From positions 729 through 44,084 of the forward strand of contig NZ_LMGK01000014.1 in assembly GCF_001427125.1 (NCBI RefSeq): DNA of 43,356 nt, read 5' to 3'. Below the pieces are notes generated by a model. It was not told where the DNA came from and did no database searches. It saw nothing but the letters and a program-made list of their open reading frames with translations. The position numbers were made by a program, and so were the translations under genes. This document shows, one piece after another, positions 9,409 through 18,139 of the stretch; position 1 is the stretch's first letter, and each line of letters begins with the position of its first letter. Source of the DNA: Pseudomonas sp. Root562 (GTDB lineage Bacteria; Pseudomonadota; Gammaproteobacteria; Pseudomonadales; Pseudomonadaceae).

Positions 9409-10392
9409 TCAGTCAAGCAGGTCGGCAATGGATTGCGCGGCCAGTTGATAGGAGCGGCAGCGTGCGTCGGGGTCATGAATTCTCGCATCGATGATCACCT
9501 CGTCCGCCTTGGTGGTCGCGATGAACTGACGCAGCCAGCTTCCCACATCATCCTGATCGCCTACCGCAGTGCAAGCCATGGCTTGCGCCAGATTATGCCG
9601 ATCCGCGTCGGCGAGCCTCTCCATGTAACCCTCTTGCGGGCTCGGCAGCTTCCCTGCTTTGCCCGCGTATAAATTGGCCACCCAATGACGGTGCGAACTC
9701 GCCAGGTAATCGGCTTCGGCGCGTGAGGGGGCCGCGAAGACATTGGCGCCAGCGATGACATAGGGGCGGTCAAGCAACATCGAGGGCCGGAACGAGGCGC
9801 GATAGTGCGCGATGGCCTGCATCAGGAATCGAGGCGCGAAATGTGAAGCGAACGCGTAGGGGAGCCCCATTTTTGCAGCGAGATCTGCGCTGTTGAGGCT
9901 TGAACCCAATAGCCATAGCGGAACGTCATGGGTTTCAGGGATTGCACGAACCGGCTGATTTCCGTTGTCCGCCAGGTAGTCCGTCAATTGCTGGATATCC
10001 TGGGCAAAGTCTCGCTCGGAGGCATCACCGCGCATGGCACGAATAGCCAGCCCTGCCGACCCCGGTGCTCTGCCAATGCCCAAATCGATGCGACCGGGAA
10101 ACAAGGTATTCAATGTCCCGAACTGCTCCGCCACTATTAGAGGCGAGTGGTTGGGTAGCATGATTCCACCGGAACCGATACGCAGTGTGCTGGTTGCCAT
10201 AGCAAGATGCTGGATGAGCAAGGTGGTCGCCGAAGAGGCAATTCCCGGAAGGTCGTGGTGCTCGGCGATCCAATAGCGTTTGTAGCCATGGGCTTCCACG
10301 TGTCGCGCCAGGGAGGCGGCGTCATCCAGCGTGTTGGCAAAGGTTTTTCCTTCGCCGATCATCATGAGGTCAAGCACAGAAAGGGCTGTCAT
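9409..10392 (-). CDS. Luciferase-like flavin-dependent oxidoreductase (YhbW/MsnO8-type)
   Basis: A 327-residue member of the bacterial luciferase-like (LLM) superfamily, FMN/F420 TIM-barrel enzymes that oxygenate or reduce organic substrates. Visible family features are YWIAEHHDLPGIASSA, TLRIGSGGIMLPNHSPL, VAEQFGTLNTLFPGRIDLGIGRAPG and VPLWLLGSS. This is the subgroup annotated as YhbW or MsnO8, which uses reduced FMN from a partner reductase; no reductase is encoded beside it. It is the last gene of a four-gene leftward operon, 44 bases after the preceding isomerase gene. The substrate is unknown. Confidence 0.85.
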   Translation of the reverse strand: MTALSVLDLMMIGEGKTFANTLDDAASLARHVEAHGYKRYWIAEHHDLPGIASSATTLLIQHLAMATSTLRIGSGGIMLPNHSPLIVAEQFGTLNTLFPGRIDLGIGRAPGSAGLAIRAMRGDASERDFAQDIQQLTDYLADNGNQPVRAIPETHDVPLWLLGSSLNSADLAAKMGLPYAFASHFAPRFLMQAIAHYRASFRPSMLLDRPYVIAGANVFAAPSRAEADYLASSHRHWVANLYAGKAGKLPSPQEGYMERLADADRHNLAQAMACTAVGDQDDVGSWLRQFIATTKADEVIIDARIHDPDARCRSYQLAAQSIADLLD

Positions 10393-10436
10393 TGCATGTT
10401 CCGTTTTTGAGTTGAGTTCTGTGACGCGGCCATCCG

Positions 10437-11243
10437 CTACTTCAGCGTGAAATCCGACCAGGACGGATGACGTTCCAGGCGTTGATCGATTTCCCGTAGC
10501 GTTGCCAGGCAGCGCTGGAGCTTGAGGTAAATGTCACCCCCGTAATCCCAGCCGAGCACGCCAAGGCTGCCGGTATAACCGACGCGATTCAGCGCGGCGA
10601 TCAAGGCGAAGTTGTCCATCTCACCGCGGTCGACTGGCTCCATGGTCGCCACGCCGCCCCAGCCCAACTGCGAAAGTGCACTGCCAGAAGTCACCACTTG
10701 CATGAGCCAGGGTTTCATTGCTGCAAGGCGCCGCTCCAATTCGCCTTCCTGGCTGGCGTACCAGTGATACCCATTGAACGAGGCCCCCAGGCGTGGGTGA
10801 GAAAAGAGCTCGCAAATCTGCACGACTTGCGTAGTGGTCTGGGTGACATGATGAAGATGCGGATACAAGGCGATCCGTAATCCGCGCCGCTCGGCAATGG
10901 GCAGCAGCGACTCGATAAACCGCAGAATGGCTTGGGCGCCATTGACGGTGGTCTGAATCGCCAACTCGATCAGCTCTACACCCTCGACGGTTTCGACGAT
11001 GCGCCGTATCAGGGCATCGTTGCGTCCCTCATGTAGCACCAGATAAAGGCCTTCAATGTGCAGGCCATGGTTTTCCCGGACGCTGGGCAACAGGCTGAGG
11101 TCGGTCAGGGGTGTGCCACCCCAGGCGGCGACAGTGATGCCGTCGTAGCCGATCTCGGCCAACATTTCGCACTGTGTCTGAAAGGCGTATACGCCCATCG
11201 ATGAGTAGAAGAAGGAATCGAGCGCATGGATGCGATGAGCCAT
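10437..11243 (-). CDS. Sugar phosphate isomerase/epimerase-like TIM-barrel protein (copy 2)
   Basis: A 268-residue protein of the xylose-isomerase-like/AP-endonuclease-2 TIM-barrel family, members of which isomerise or epimerise sugars and inositols or dehydrate keto acids using a divalent metal. It begins MAHRIHALDSFFYSSMGVYAF and contains CEMLAEIGYDGITVAAW, FNGYHWYASQEGELERRL, GWGGVATMEPVDRGEMDNF and GVLGWDYGGDIYLKLQR. The Glu residues in MEPVDRGEMDNF are probable metal ligands. An AGGAG site precedes the ATG. It is a clear paralogue of the next gene upstream (FNGYHWYA, GWGG, GEMDNF and GVLGW shared), 15 bases away, so the pair arose by tandem duplication. No specific function can be assigned. 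Confidence 0.82.
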   Translation of the reverse strand: MAHRIHALDSFFYSSMGVYAFQTQCEMLAEIGYDGITVAAWGGTPLTDLSLLPSVRENHGLHIEGLYLVLHEGRNDALIRRIVETVEGVELIELAIQTTVNGAQAILRFIESLLPIAERRGLRIALYPHLHHVTQTTTQVVQICELFSHPRLGASFNGYHWYASQEGELERRLAAMKPWLMQVVTSGSALSQLGWGGVATMEPVDRGEMDNFALIAALNRVGYTGSLGVLGWDYGGDIYLKLQRCLATLREIDQRLERHPSWSDFTLK

Positions 11244-11258
11244 GATTTATCTCCTGGC

Positions 11259-12059
11259 TCAGCGGGGCGAGTCGGTCACGACAGCCCACTCGGGGTGGGC
11301 AGCCAACCGTTGTTCCATGGACCGAAAGGCGGTGGCCGATCGGCGCAGGTTGCCGTAGACATCGCCGCCCATGCTTTCCCAGCCTAGCACGCCAAACCGT
11401 CCGTCAAAGCCACGCCGTTCGAGCGCGCCCAGCAACACGAAGTTGTCCATTTCCCCCTCATCGAGCGGTTCGATGGTTGCAAGGCCGCCCCATCCGAGCG
11501 GGGAGCGTCGAGTGCCAGCGATGTTCACCTGTTTCAACCAAGGCCACATCGCGTCAAGGCGCTGCTCCAAGGCCTGTTCTTCAGTCGCGTACCAGTGATA
11601 TCCATTGAACACGATGTTGAGTCGCGGATGATTGAACTCCCTGCACAGGGCGACTGCCTCGGTGGTCGTCTGCATGCCGTAGCGGGCGTGCGGATACAGG
11701 CTGATCTCCAGGCCTCGGCGCTCGCAGATCGGGAGTAGGCGCTGGATCATTTGGCGGTCGAAGTTGGTGACTTCGTCGCCGGAGTGCAGGGCCAGTTCGA
11801 TGGTGGTGCAGCCCTCGATAGTCTCGAACAGGTTGGTCACAAACGATTCCAGGCCCCTGCGATAAATCAGGTAGACGGCACCGACGTCCAGGCCCCAGGT
11901 GGGTTTGACCTGGGCGATCGACTTCAAATCGTTACTCCAGGCAGACATCGTCAATCCTTGGTAGCCAAGCTCGGCGAGCATCTCGCACTGCGCCGCCAGG
12001 GGATAGGTCCCCATGGCTGTCTGAAAAATGAAATCCATGTGATGCAAAGGACGATTCAT
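11259..12059 (-). CDS. Sugar phosphate isomerase/epimerase-like TIM-barrel protein (copy 1)
   Basis: A 266-residue TIM-barrel isomerase-family protein, paralogous to its downstream neighbour. It shares MDFIFQTAMGTYPLAAQ-style starts, CEMLAELGYQGLTMSAW, FNGYHWYATEEQALEQRL, GWGGLATIEPLDEGEMDNF and GVLGWESMGGDVYGNLRR. The frame is open for 99 codons upstream, but the ATG at 12059 overlaps the stop of the preceding luciferase-like gene as ATGA, and the family fold begins here, so this start is preferred. The arrangement indicates translational coupling to that monooxygenase gene. The substrate is unknown; the two copies may act on related compounds or form a heteromer. Confidence 0.83.
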   Translation of the reverse strand: MNRPLHHMDFIFQTAMGTYPLAAQCEMLAELGYQGLTMSAWSNDLKSIAQVKPTWGLDVGAVYLIYRRGLESFVTNLFETIEGCTTIELALHSGDEVTNFDRQMIQRLLPICERRGLEISLYPHARYGMQTTTEAVALCREFNHPRLNIVFNGYHWYATEEQALEQRLDAMWPWLKQVNIAGTRRSPLGWGGLATIEPLDEGEMDNFVLLGALERRGFDGRFGVLGWESMGGDVYGNLRRSATAFRSMEQRLAAHPEWAVVTDSPR

Positions 12060-13072
12060 GAGTGGGTCTGCGCTGTAGTTGGTTTGGCGGGTAAGGACGC
12101 ACTTGGAAAGTGCGGCAAGAGGTATTCGCCTAGCTCGTCGATGACTTCCGAGGCGTGGCGTCGTTGAGGTTTGAAGTGCAGGGCTACGTGACTGACGCCT
12201 TGGTCCTGTTGACGTTTCCAGTGTTCGATCAGCGCGTTTCGTCCGGCACGCAGCACGCGCCCTGCCTGGAGGGGATGGTTCGGATCTCGGTCCAGGTCGA
12301 ACAGAGTGCCGTAGCCATAGGGCTTGTAGACGTTGTCGCCGCAGGCTGCACGCCACCGCTCGATGATCTGGGGAATCAAGGCTGGGTTGGAAATGTAGGA
12401 AAGAATGCCGTCGCTGTTTTTACCAACCCACTCAAACGACTGGCCGGCTTGACCAATGATCATGGTTGGCATGCGTGAGCCTACTGGTTTGGGAACTAGG
12501 TCGATGTCTCCATTCAACTGGCCATAAAACCGAGACGGGTGCACGGCCCAGTGTGTTTCCGAAGCGGCGCGGATGATTGCCAGCGCATCACGGAAACGCT
12601 CTGCGCGATTGCTGAAGTCGAGTCCGAAGGCAGGGTATTCCACCGGTCGATCACCTGTGGCCAGGCCCAGAATAAATCGCCCGCCCAGCAGTTGGTCGAT
12701 ACTCGCGGCCTGCTTGGCAACAATCAACGGATCGCGCAGGGGCAGGACAATGCCGGCAGTACCAATGGCTATCTGCTTGGTCACGGCAGCGAGGAAGCCG
12801 GCGTATACCAACGGATCAAGAATTTGCCCCACGTCACCGAAGTTCGGATCGTAAAAGGGCACGTCCCGTAGCCAAATGGCAGAAAACCCCGCTTCGTCAA
12901 CCTTATGAGCTAACTGCGCGTGATCCTGCAGGGTCGGGCCCGGGCTATCGGGATAGCTTTCCAGCGGTGCAATAAAACCGAAGGTCAAATGGCCGGGTTG
13001 AAAAACCCGTGCGAAGCCGGGGTGCTGATTGAGCGCCGGTGCGAGTTCAAGGGGGGAAGGCATCGAAGTCAT
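12056..13072 (-). CDS. Luciferase-like flavin-dependent oxidoreductase (BA3436-type)
   Basis: A 338-residue LLM-class TIM-barrel flavoenzyme of the subgroup known as luciferase-type oxidoreductase, BA3436 family. Features are FARVFQPGHLTFGFIAPLE, VDEAGFSAIWLRDVPFYDPNFGDVGQILDP, IAIGTAGIVLPLRDPLIVAKQAASID, GRFILGLATGDRPVEY and MIIGQAGQSFEWVGKNSDGIL. It is the first gene of the leftward operon and overlaps the first isomerase gene by 4 bases. It is divergent from the LysR gene at 13230, which probably controls it. It is only distantly similar to the other LLM protein of the operon, so the two are not a recent duplication. The substrate is unknown. Confidence 0.85.
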   Translation of the reverse strand: MTSMPSPLELAPALNQHPGFARVFQPGHLTFGFIAPLESYPDSPGPTLQDHAQLAHKVDEAGFSAIWLRDVPFYDPNFGDVGQILDPLVYAGFLAAVTKQIAIGTAGIVLPLRDPLIVAKQAASIDQLLGGRFILGLATGDRPVEYPAFGLDFSNRAERFRDALAIIRAASETHWAVHPSRFYGQLNGDIDLVPKPVGSRMPTMIIGQAGQSFEWVGKNSDGILSYISNPALIPQIIERWRAACGDNVYKPYGYGTLFDLDRDPNHPLQAGRVLRAGRNALIEHWKRQQDQGVSHVALHFKPQRRHASEVIDELGEYLLPHFPSASLPAKPTTAQTHS

Positions 13073-13229
13073 TCGAGGTCTCTCATGTAGTCAGATGACG
13101 TTAACTTCGCGGTGCGATAGAGCGGGTGAAGTCACAATGGCGGTGACTATAAGTTGTATGATTGGAAAGAAAAACAGGATGAAATTCCGATCATTTACGA
13201 AAATAACGCTCAAATACATTGAGGTGGCC

Positions 13230-14111
13230 ATGGATCATTTTGGAGCGCTCGGCGCGTTCGTTCATGCCGCGCAAACCCGCAGCTTTACCGAAGCCGGGCG
13301 CAGAACCGGCGTGTCGTCATCTGCCGTTGGCAAGGCGGTTGCGCGATTGGAGGAAGAACTGGGTGTGAGGCTGTTTCATCGGTCCACGCGGGCCATCACC
13401 CTGACGTCCGAAGGCAGCCTGTTTCTGGAACGCTGCCATCGAATTTTTGCGGAATACGAAGTCGCCAAACGGGAGATCACTCAGGCTGCCGGTAAACCCC
13501 AGGGAAAGTTGCGCCTCGGTTTGCCGCAGCTGGGGATGAGGCTGATGCCTCACTTGATTGCGTTTCAGCAGGCCTATCCCGACGTGGAGCTGGAGCTGGA
13601 GTTCAGTGATCGGTTGGTCAACGTGATCGAGGAGGGTTTCGATGCCGTGATGCGGATCGGTGAAGTTGAAGACTCGCGGCTGATGATGCGCAAGCTCAAT
13701 GGCTACAGTCACCGCCTGGTGGCATCTGCTGCATATCTTTCACTGCGAGGTGTTCCTTCACGACCCTCGGAACTGTCCAGCCATTCATGTCTGCGTTACC
13801 GATTTCCCACCAGCGGTAAACTCGACCCCTGGCCTCTGGTGACGAAAAAGGGGCAGACCAGTGTTGAACTGGGACAGTCAGCTACCGCCAACGCAATTGA
13901 ACCGTTGATGGCAATGGCTGAGGCGGGGCTGGGAATCGCCTGTCTCCCTGATTTTTTCGTCGAGGGCGCGATTGCTGAAGGACGATTGGTGCCGGTACTG
14001 GATCGCTACGTTCGTGACCACCGCACGTTCAGCATTCTTTGGCCATCGAGTCGCCATCCGTTGCCCAAGATCAAGGCGTTCGTGAGTTTCATGACATCGC
14101 GCCTGACGTGA
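13230..14111 (+). CDS. LysR-family transcriptional regulator (CrgA-like)
   Basis: A 293-residue LysR regulator. The N-terminal winged helix-turn-helix (residues about 1-60: GALGAFVHAAQTRSFTEAGRRTGVSSSAVGKAVARLEEELGVRLFHRSTR) precedes the periplasmic-binding-protein-like effector domain. The ATG at 13230 follows a GAGGTGG site and puts the HTH at the very N-terminus, as in the family; the frame is open further upstream. It diverges from the luciferase-like/isomerase operon across a 157-base gap and is the obvious candidate to regulate it. It resembles the other two LysR proteins of the window (16227 and 21108). Confidence 0.9.
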   Translation: MDHFGALGAFVHAAQTRSFTEAGRRTGVSSSAVGKAVARLEEELGVRLFHRSTRAITLTSEGSLFLERCHRIFAEYEVAKREITQAAGKPQGKLRLGLPQLGMRLMPHLIAFQQAYPDVELELEFSDRLVNVIEEGFDAVMRIGEVEDSRLMMRKLNGYSHRLVASAAYLSLRGVPSRPSELSSHSCLRYRFPTSGKLDPWPLVTKKGQTSVELGQSATANAIEPLMAMAEAGLGIACLPDFFVEGAIAEGRLVPVLDRYVRDHRTFSILWPSSRHPLPKIKAFVSFMTSRLT

Positions 14112-14131
14112 TGACTTACGGTTGAGTTCAA

Positions 14132-14165
14132 ACGAAAACCACCGACGCTCCGGGGCAGGGCGTCG
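14132..14165 (-). terminator. Terminator of the DoxX-esterase-dioxygenase operon
   Basis: Read leftward, a CGACGC/GCGTCG stem with an 11-base loop (14143-14165) is followed by a GTGGTTTTCGTTT tract. This is a reasonable intrinsic terminator for the operon ending with DoxX. It also lies just behind the convergent LysR gene. Confidence 0.55.
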
Positions 14166-14188
14166 ATGGATGTTGAGCCAGCAGTAAC

Positions 14189-14590
14189 CTACGCGTTGCT
14201 GGATGCTTTTGTCGCCATGGCGCCGTCGCCCAGCAACGCGACAACCAGTGCTGTTGCCGCCAGGTAGACAGGATATTCCCAGCCGCCATTGGCGTTAGTG
14301 AAGCTCCAGCCATTACCGAAATGGACGGTAGCGGCCACGAACAGTTGAACCACCGCCAGAGCGGCCACCCAGCGTGCGTAGACACCCAGCACCAGCATCA
14401 AGCCGCCGATGACTTCAAAGGCCATGACCGGGTACGCCAGGAAACCCGGGAAACCAATGGACTCAAAAAAACCTGCGGTGCCAGCGGGGGTGAACACCAG
14501 GACCTTGGTCAGGCCGTGAGCAATGAACATGATGCCAAGGGCCAGGCGCATAACGAGTGCGGCATACGGAGCGGTACGTGAATCGATCAT
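14189..14590 (-). CDS. DoxX-family membrane protein
   Basis: A 133-residue integral membrane protein with about four transmembrane segments, of the DoxX family. Visible are LVMRLALGIMFIAHGLTKV at the N-terminus, GFPGFLAYPVMAFEVIGGLMLVLGVYARWVA in the middle, and a last segment LAATALVVALLGDG. Family members associate with quinone or thiol redox systems; the Bacillus relative MhqP belongs to the methylhydroquinone-responsive regulon. It lies 16 bases after the carboxylesterase gene, in an operon with a LigB-type dioxygenase. A role in quinone or aromatic stress is inferred from that company. Confidence 0.86.
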   Translation of the reverse strand: MIDSRTAPYAALVMRLALGIMFIAHGLTKVLVFTPAGTAGFFESIGFPGFLAYPVMAFEVIGGLMLVLGVYARWVAALAVVQLFVAATVHFGNGWSFTNANGGWEYPVYLAATALVVALLGDGAMATKASSNA

Positions 14591-14606
14591 GGTGCAGTTC
14601 CTTTTT

Positions 14607-15278
14607 TTACTTGGAGAGAGACAGCGTGTGGTTCAGCCATTGCGAGAAGTCCGCCAGTTCTTCAGCGACGATCTCGTGGGCCATGTCGTAGAAATGCGTT
14701 TCATGGACAACGCCGATTCGATCCAGCCAGGCATCCGCTTCTTTCGCCCAGGCCACAGGCAGGACGTTGTCCTGCTGCCCATGGGCAATGAATGCGCGGA
14801 CGGACTTGAGCCGATCGGCAGAGGCGATCCGAGGATCAAGTTCACGCAGCATTCGGCCGCTCAAAATGGCGAAACCGGCAACCTGCTCAGGCTCGGTGAG
14901 CCCAAGGCTCGCGCTCATGATGCCGCCCTGGCTGAAGCCGGCGATCACGGTCGGCAACGGTGGCAAGGCGTCGATGAAACGCTGCAGCAGTTGACGGCTG
15001 GACTCCGCTTGCTCTTGATTGAAGGAGGGGCCGTTGCCGGTGAAGGTCACCTGGTACCAGGCGTAGCCCTGTGGGCCGACTTGCAGCGGACCACGCAGCA
15101 GGATCACTTCCAGCTCTTGCGGTAACCATTTGGCCAGTGAGGCTAGATTCGCTTCGTTTGACCCCACACCATGCAGTAAAAGCAGACGGCCCTTGGGCGC
15201 CGCAGTATTGCTCCCTTTGCGGAAAAACAGGCCCGTTTGCGGCTCGCGTGCCGCTTCAGAAAATGTCATGTCACCCAT
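14607..15278 (-). CDS. Carboxylesterase/phospholipase-type alpha/beta hydrolase (MhqD-like)
   Basis: A 223-residue cytoplasmic hydrolase of the carboxylesterase/YpfH family. The catalytic Ser is in GFSQGG, the Asp in AHGQQDNVLP and the His in YDMAHEI, with an oxyanion region LLLLHGVGSNEANL. These enzymes cleave short esters. Its start overlaps the end of the dioxygenase gene by 8 bases; an alternative ATG three codons later is possible. The set of esterase, dioxygenase and DoxX protein parallels MhqD, MhqE/O and MhqP of Bacillus. It could also supply the esterase missing from the Baeyer-Villiger cluster, which is speculation. Confidence 0.87.
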   Translation of the reverse strand: MGDMTFSEAAREPQTGLFFRKGSNTAAPKGRLLLLHGVGSNEANLASLAKWLPQELEVILLRGPLQVGPQGYAWYQVTFTGNGPSFNQEQAESSRQLLQRFIDALPPLPTVIAGFSQGGIMSASLGLTEPEQVAGFAILSGRMLRELDPRIASADRLKSVRAFIAHGQQDNVLPVAWAKEADAWLDRIGVVHETHFYDMAHEIVAEELADFSQWLNHTLSLSK

Positions 15279-16113
15279 GGTCTGTCATGCCTTGATTGAG
15301 CTGAATGGATTGAGATCCATTCTTGTGGTTAGAGGAAAAAAGGTAGCTGTCCATCGACAACACTCCGTAGCTCACGCCGCCCTCAAGAACACGGGTTTCA
15401 TAGTGTTCGCCGGCCGCGCCAAGGGCGATGAGCAACGGCAAAAAATGCTCGTCAGTCGGGTGTGCGCGTTCGGCGGATGGGGCGTGCTGCATGAAGTTCA
15501 GCAGTAGATCGGTGTCCCCTGCCTTCAGGGCCTTGGCGGTCCAGGCGGCAAATTCTTTGACGTAGTCCGCCCCATGGCTGGCAGCCCCGCGAAACTCATA
15601 CAAGTTATGGGTCAGGCTCCCGGAAGCCACGATCAGCACGTTCATATCGCGCAGGGGCATAAGCGCTTTGCCCAGTTTCCAGGCCTGGTAGGTGTCGAGT
15701 CCGGCAGGCATGGATACCTGAACGACGGGAATGTCGGCTTCAGGGGCCAGATAAAGCAGAGGCACCCAGGCGCCGTGATCCAGGCCTCGACGGGCGTCAA
15801 GCCGAGACTTCCATCCCGCGTTCTGTAGCAGACCCACGATATGGGCGGCGAGGGCCGGAGCGCCCGGTGCCGGGTAGCGCAACTGGTACAAGGCCTCGGG
15901 AAATCCACCGAAATCGTGAATGGTTTCGGGGGTGGTGCTCTCCGTAACACAGACTTCGCCGCGGGTCATCCAGTGCGGGGAGAGAATGACGATGGCATCG
16001 GGTCGCGGCAGTTCGCGACCGAGTTCGGCCAGACGTTGACCCGCCAGACCAGGCTCGATGGCGAACATTGGAGCACCATGCGACACAAACAACAGGGGGA
16101 ACGACGTGTTCAT
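15271..16113 (-). CDS. LigB/DODA-type extradiol ring-cleavage dioxygenase
   Basis: A 280-residue class III extradiol dioxygenase-family protein (4,5-DOPA dioxygenase/YgiD type). These non-haem Fe(II) or Zn enzymes open catechol-like rings. Conserved metal-site regions are present: LLFVSHGAP, LSPHWMT and GLDHGAWVPLLYLAPEADIPVVQVS, with further His residues in ASGSLTHNL and TDEHFLPLLIALGA. It is the first gene of a three-gene leftward operon (dioxygenase, esterase, DoxX) divergent from a LysR gene at 16227. The natural substrate is unknown; the operon content suggests hydroquinones or catechols. Confidence 0.9.
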   Translation of the reverse strand: MNTSFPLLFVSHGAPMFAIEPGLAGQRLAELGRELPRPDAIVILSPHWMTRGEVCVTESTTPETIHDFGGFPEALYQLRYPAPGAPALAAHIVGLLQNAGWKSRLDARRGLDHGAWVPLLYLAPEADIPVVQVSMPAGLDTYQAWKLGKALMPLRDMNVLIVASGSLTHNLYEFRGAASHGADYVKEFAAWTAKALKAGDTDLLLNFMQHAPSAERAHPTDEHFLPLLIALGAAGEHYETRVLEGGVSYGVLSMDSYLFSSNHKNGSQSIQLNQGMTDHG

Positions 16114-16226
16114 GGTGAATGCTCCTCAATGATTTGATCTGCGTTTCAATGGCCTCAGTTTATAGGCTGTGAAAATGAGATAAATTAGGCCAAATGCGAT
16201 TAACAGTTCCACTTAAAGAGACAATG

Positions 16227-17126
16227 ATGGACAGAGCGCTAGAGATGCAGGTCTTCTGCACCGTGGTCGATAAAGGCAGTTTTATCGGCGCTGCCGAACC
16301 GCTGGGAATGTCTAAAGCGGCCATCTCTCGCTACGTGAGCGGCCTCGAAGAGCGACTCGGCGCGCGGTTGCTGCACCGCACGACCCGACGGCTGTCATTG
16401 ACGGAGGAGGGGCGTCAGTTTTATCACCAGGCGCGTGAAGTCCTGGCGCTCATGGATCAGGCCGAAGAGGCCGTATCGTCCACCGCACCGGAGCCCAGTG
16501 GCGTTTTGCGGGTGAATGCGCCGGTCAGTTTCGGTGTGCTCCACTTGGCGCCCATCTGGGGCGAATTCATGAAGGCTTATCCCAACGTCGAGCTGGACAT
16601 CAGTTTGAATGACCGACTGGTGGATCTTGTGGAGGAGGGCTTCGACGCCGCTGTTCGTATTGCTCGCATGGAGAGCTCTACCTTGATAGGGCGCCGACTG
16701 GCGGGCACGCGGATGTGCCTGTGTGCTTCACCCGAGTATCTGGCGAGCCACCCTCAAGTGCGCACGCTGGCAGACCTGGCAGAGCACGGAGTGATTGCGT
16801 ACACCAACTTCGCCAGTGGCAATGAATGGCAGTTTACGGGCCCTGATGGCAGCGAAAGTGTGCGCACCCGCTCGATTGTGCGCTGCAACAATGGCGATAC
16901 CTGTCGCAGTATCGCCCTGGCGGGGGGCGGCATTGCCTTGCAGCCCAGCTTCATGGTGGCCGACGATCTGCGCAAAGGGGACCTGATCGAGATTCTGCCT
17001 GAGTACCAATCCGTCGAGTTAGGTATTTACGTGGTCTATCCCACGCGCAAGCACTTGGCAACCAAAGTCCGGGTGTTGATCAACTTTCTCGCTGAACGAT
17101 TTGCCAACCCTCAATGGGAGCAGTAG
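16227..17126 (+). CDS. LysR-family transcriptional regulator
   Basis: A 299-residue LysR regulator with an N-terminal HTH (MQVFCTVVDKGSFIGAAEPLGMSKAAISRYVSGLEERLGARLLHRTTRRLSLTEEG region) and a complete effector domain ending at LINFLAERFANP. I chose the second of two adjacent ATGs (16224, 16227) because AAAGAG then lies six bases upstream; an in-frame ATG at 16194 would add 11 unlike residues. It diverges from the dioxygenase-esterase-DoxX operon with a 113-base gap, and is its likely regulator. It belongs to the CrgA-like group whose members often control quinone-responsive reductases. Confidence 0.88.
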   Translation: MDRALEMQVFCTVVDKGSFIGAAEPLGMSKAAISRYVSGLEERLGARLLHRTTRRLSLTEEGRQFYHQAREVLALMDQAEEAVSSTAPEPSGVLRVNAPVSFGVLHLAPIWGEFMKAYPNVELDISLNDRLVDLVEEGFDAAVRIARMESSTLIGRRLAGTRMCLCASPEYLASHPQVRTLADLAEHGVIAYTNFASGNEWQFTGPDGSESVRTRSIVRCNNGDTCRSIALAGGGIALQPSFMVADDLRKGDLIEILPEYQSVELGIYVVYPTRKHLATKVRVLINFLAERFANPQWEQ

Positions 17127-17153
17127 AGAGGACTTCGCCGGACGGCGGCAGAC

Positions 17154-18119
17154 TCAATACTTGTCCAGGAAGCCTCGCAGGTCGGCCGAGAACTTTTCCG
17201 GATTTTTCAACGCCAGGAAGTGATCGCCCTGTTCGGCCTTGGTATACACATGCAGCGCAGATCCGGAAACGACCGAATTCATCCAGCGCTGGCTGTCCAG
17301 CCAGTCGCTGTATTCGCCAGTGAAAATCGCGGTAGGAACATCAATCTTTGCCTGGATGACATCCCGCCAATCGTTGGTGACGTGATCGAACAGCACGCGC
17401 TCCATAAACGCCATGTCATCCTTCATAACGGCTTGAGCCAGGCTTATTACGTTGTGAAACCAGGCTGAGTCCAGTGCAGTGGCGCGTTCCAGCACCCGAG
17501 TCGCGCTGATCAGTTGATTGGTGGGTGCTCCTTTGGCGTAGGACGCAATCATGCGCTCGGGCGAGGTGGTGAACGCCCCGGCTTGCAGTCGTTCCTGTTC
17601 CGTCCAGTCTTCGTGACAATAAACGGAGGGTGCCTGGTCAATGATGCTCAGCGTGCGTATGCCTTGTGTGCCGAACAGGTCGATATAGGCCCACAGAATC
17701 GACGCCCCCATCGACCAACCGCAGTAATCGGCTTCGGACACGCCCAGGTGATCGGCAAACTGTTTTACGTCCATGGCATAGCGGGAAATCCGGTTGCCGA
17801 AGCTGACCTTTTCGGAGAGTCCCTGGTTTCTGACATCCAGCACGTACACGTGATAGTGCTGGCTGAGGATGTGCATGAGGTGGAAATACAAGGCGCCGTT
17901 GGCTGACCATCCCGGGATGAAAATCAACGGCGTGCCAGCCCCGGCCTCCCAATAGGCGAGGTTGACCCCGTCGCTGGTGACAAAGCTGTTGAGTTTCAGG
18001 CTATCAAAGTCAGAAACCCGAACAGGTTGGCCAGGTATTTCATGGGGAAAGTGAAAGTCTTTGCCCAGCAGTGAAAGCAGCGATTGATTGTTCAGTGGGT
18101 AATTCAAAGTGCAATCCAA
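17154..18119 (-). CDS. Alpha/beta-fold hydrolase
   Basis: A 321-residue alpha/beta hydrolase with LIFIPGWSANGALYF (oxyanion region), the nucleophile elbow CGWSMGASI, and a late His in AEQGDHFLAL. The family includes esterases, haloperoxidase-like enzymes and C-C hydrolases. The only start near the fold is a TTG at 18119; no good ribosome site is visible directly before it, so the start is uncertain. It is the last gene of a five-gene leftward operon, 43 bases after the MFS transporter gene, and a stable GGAGGG/CCCTCC hairpin occupies that gap. It may hydrolyse ester products; the specific substrate is unknown. Confidence 0.8.
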   Translation of the reverse strand: MDCTLNYPLNNQSLLSLLGKDFHFPHEIPGQPVRVSDFDSLKLNSFVTSDGVNLAYWEAGAGTPLIFIPGWSANGALYFHLMHILSQHYHVYVLDVRNQGLSEKVSFGNRISRYAMDVKQFADHLGVSEADYCGWSMGASILWAYIDLFGTQGIRTLSIIDQAPSVYCHEDWTEQERLQAGAFTTSPERMIASYAKGAPTNQLISATRVLERATALDSAWFHNVISLAQAVMKDDMAFMERVLFDHVTNDWRDVIQAKIDVPTAIFTGEYSDWLDSQRWMNSVVSGSALHVYTKAEQGDHFLALKNPEKFSADLRGFLDKY

Positions 18120-18139
18120 TCCGGTTGAAGATATGGCGA

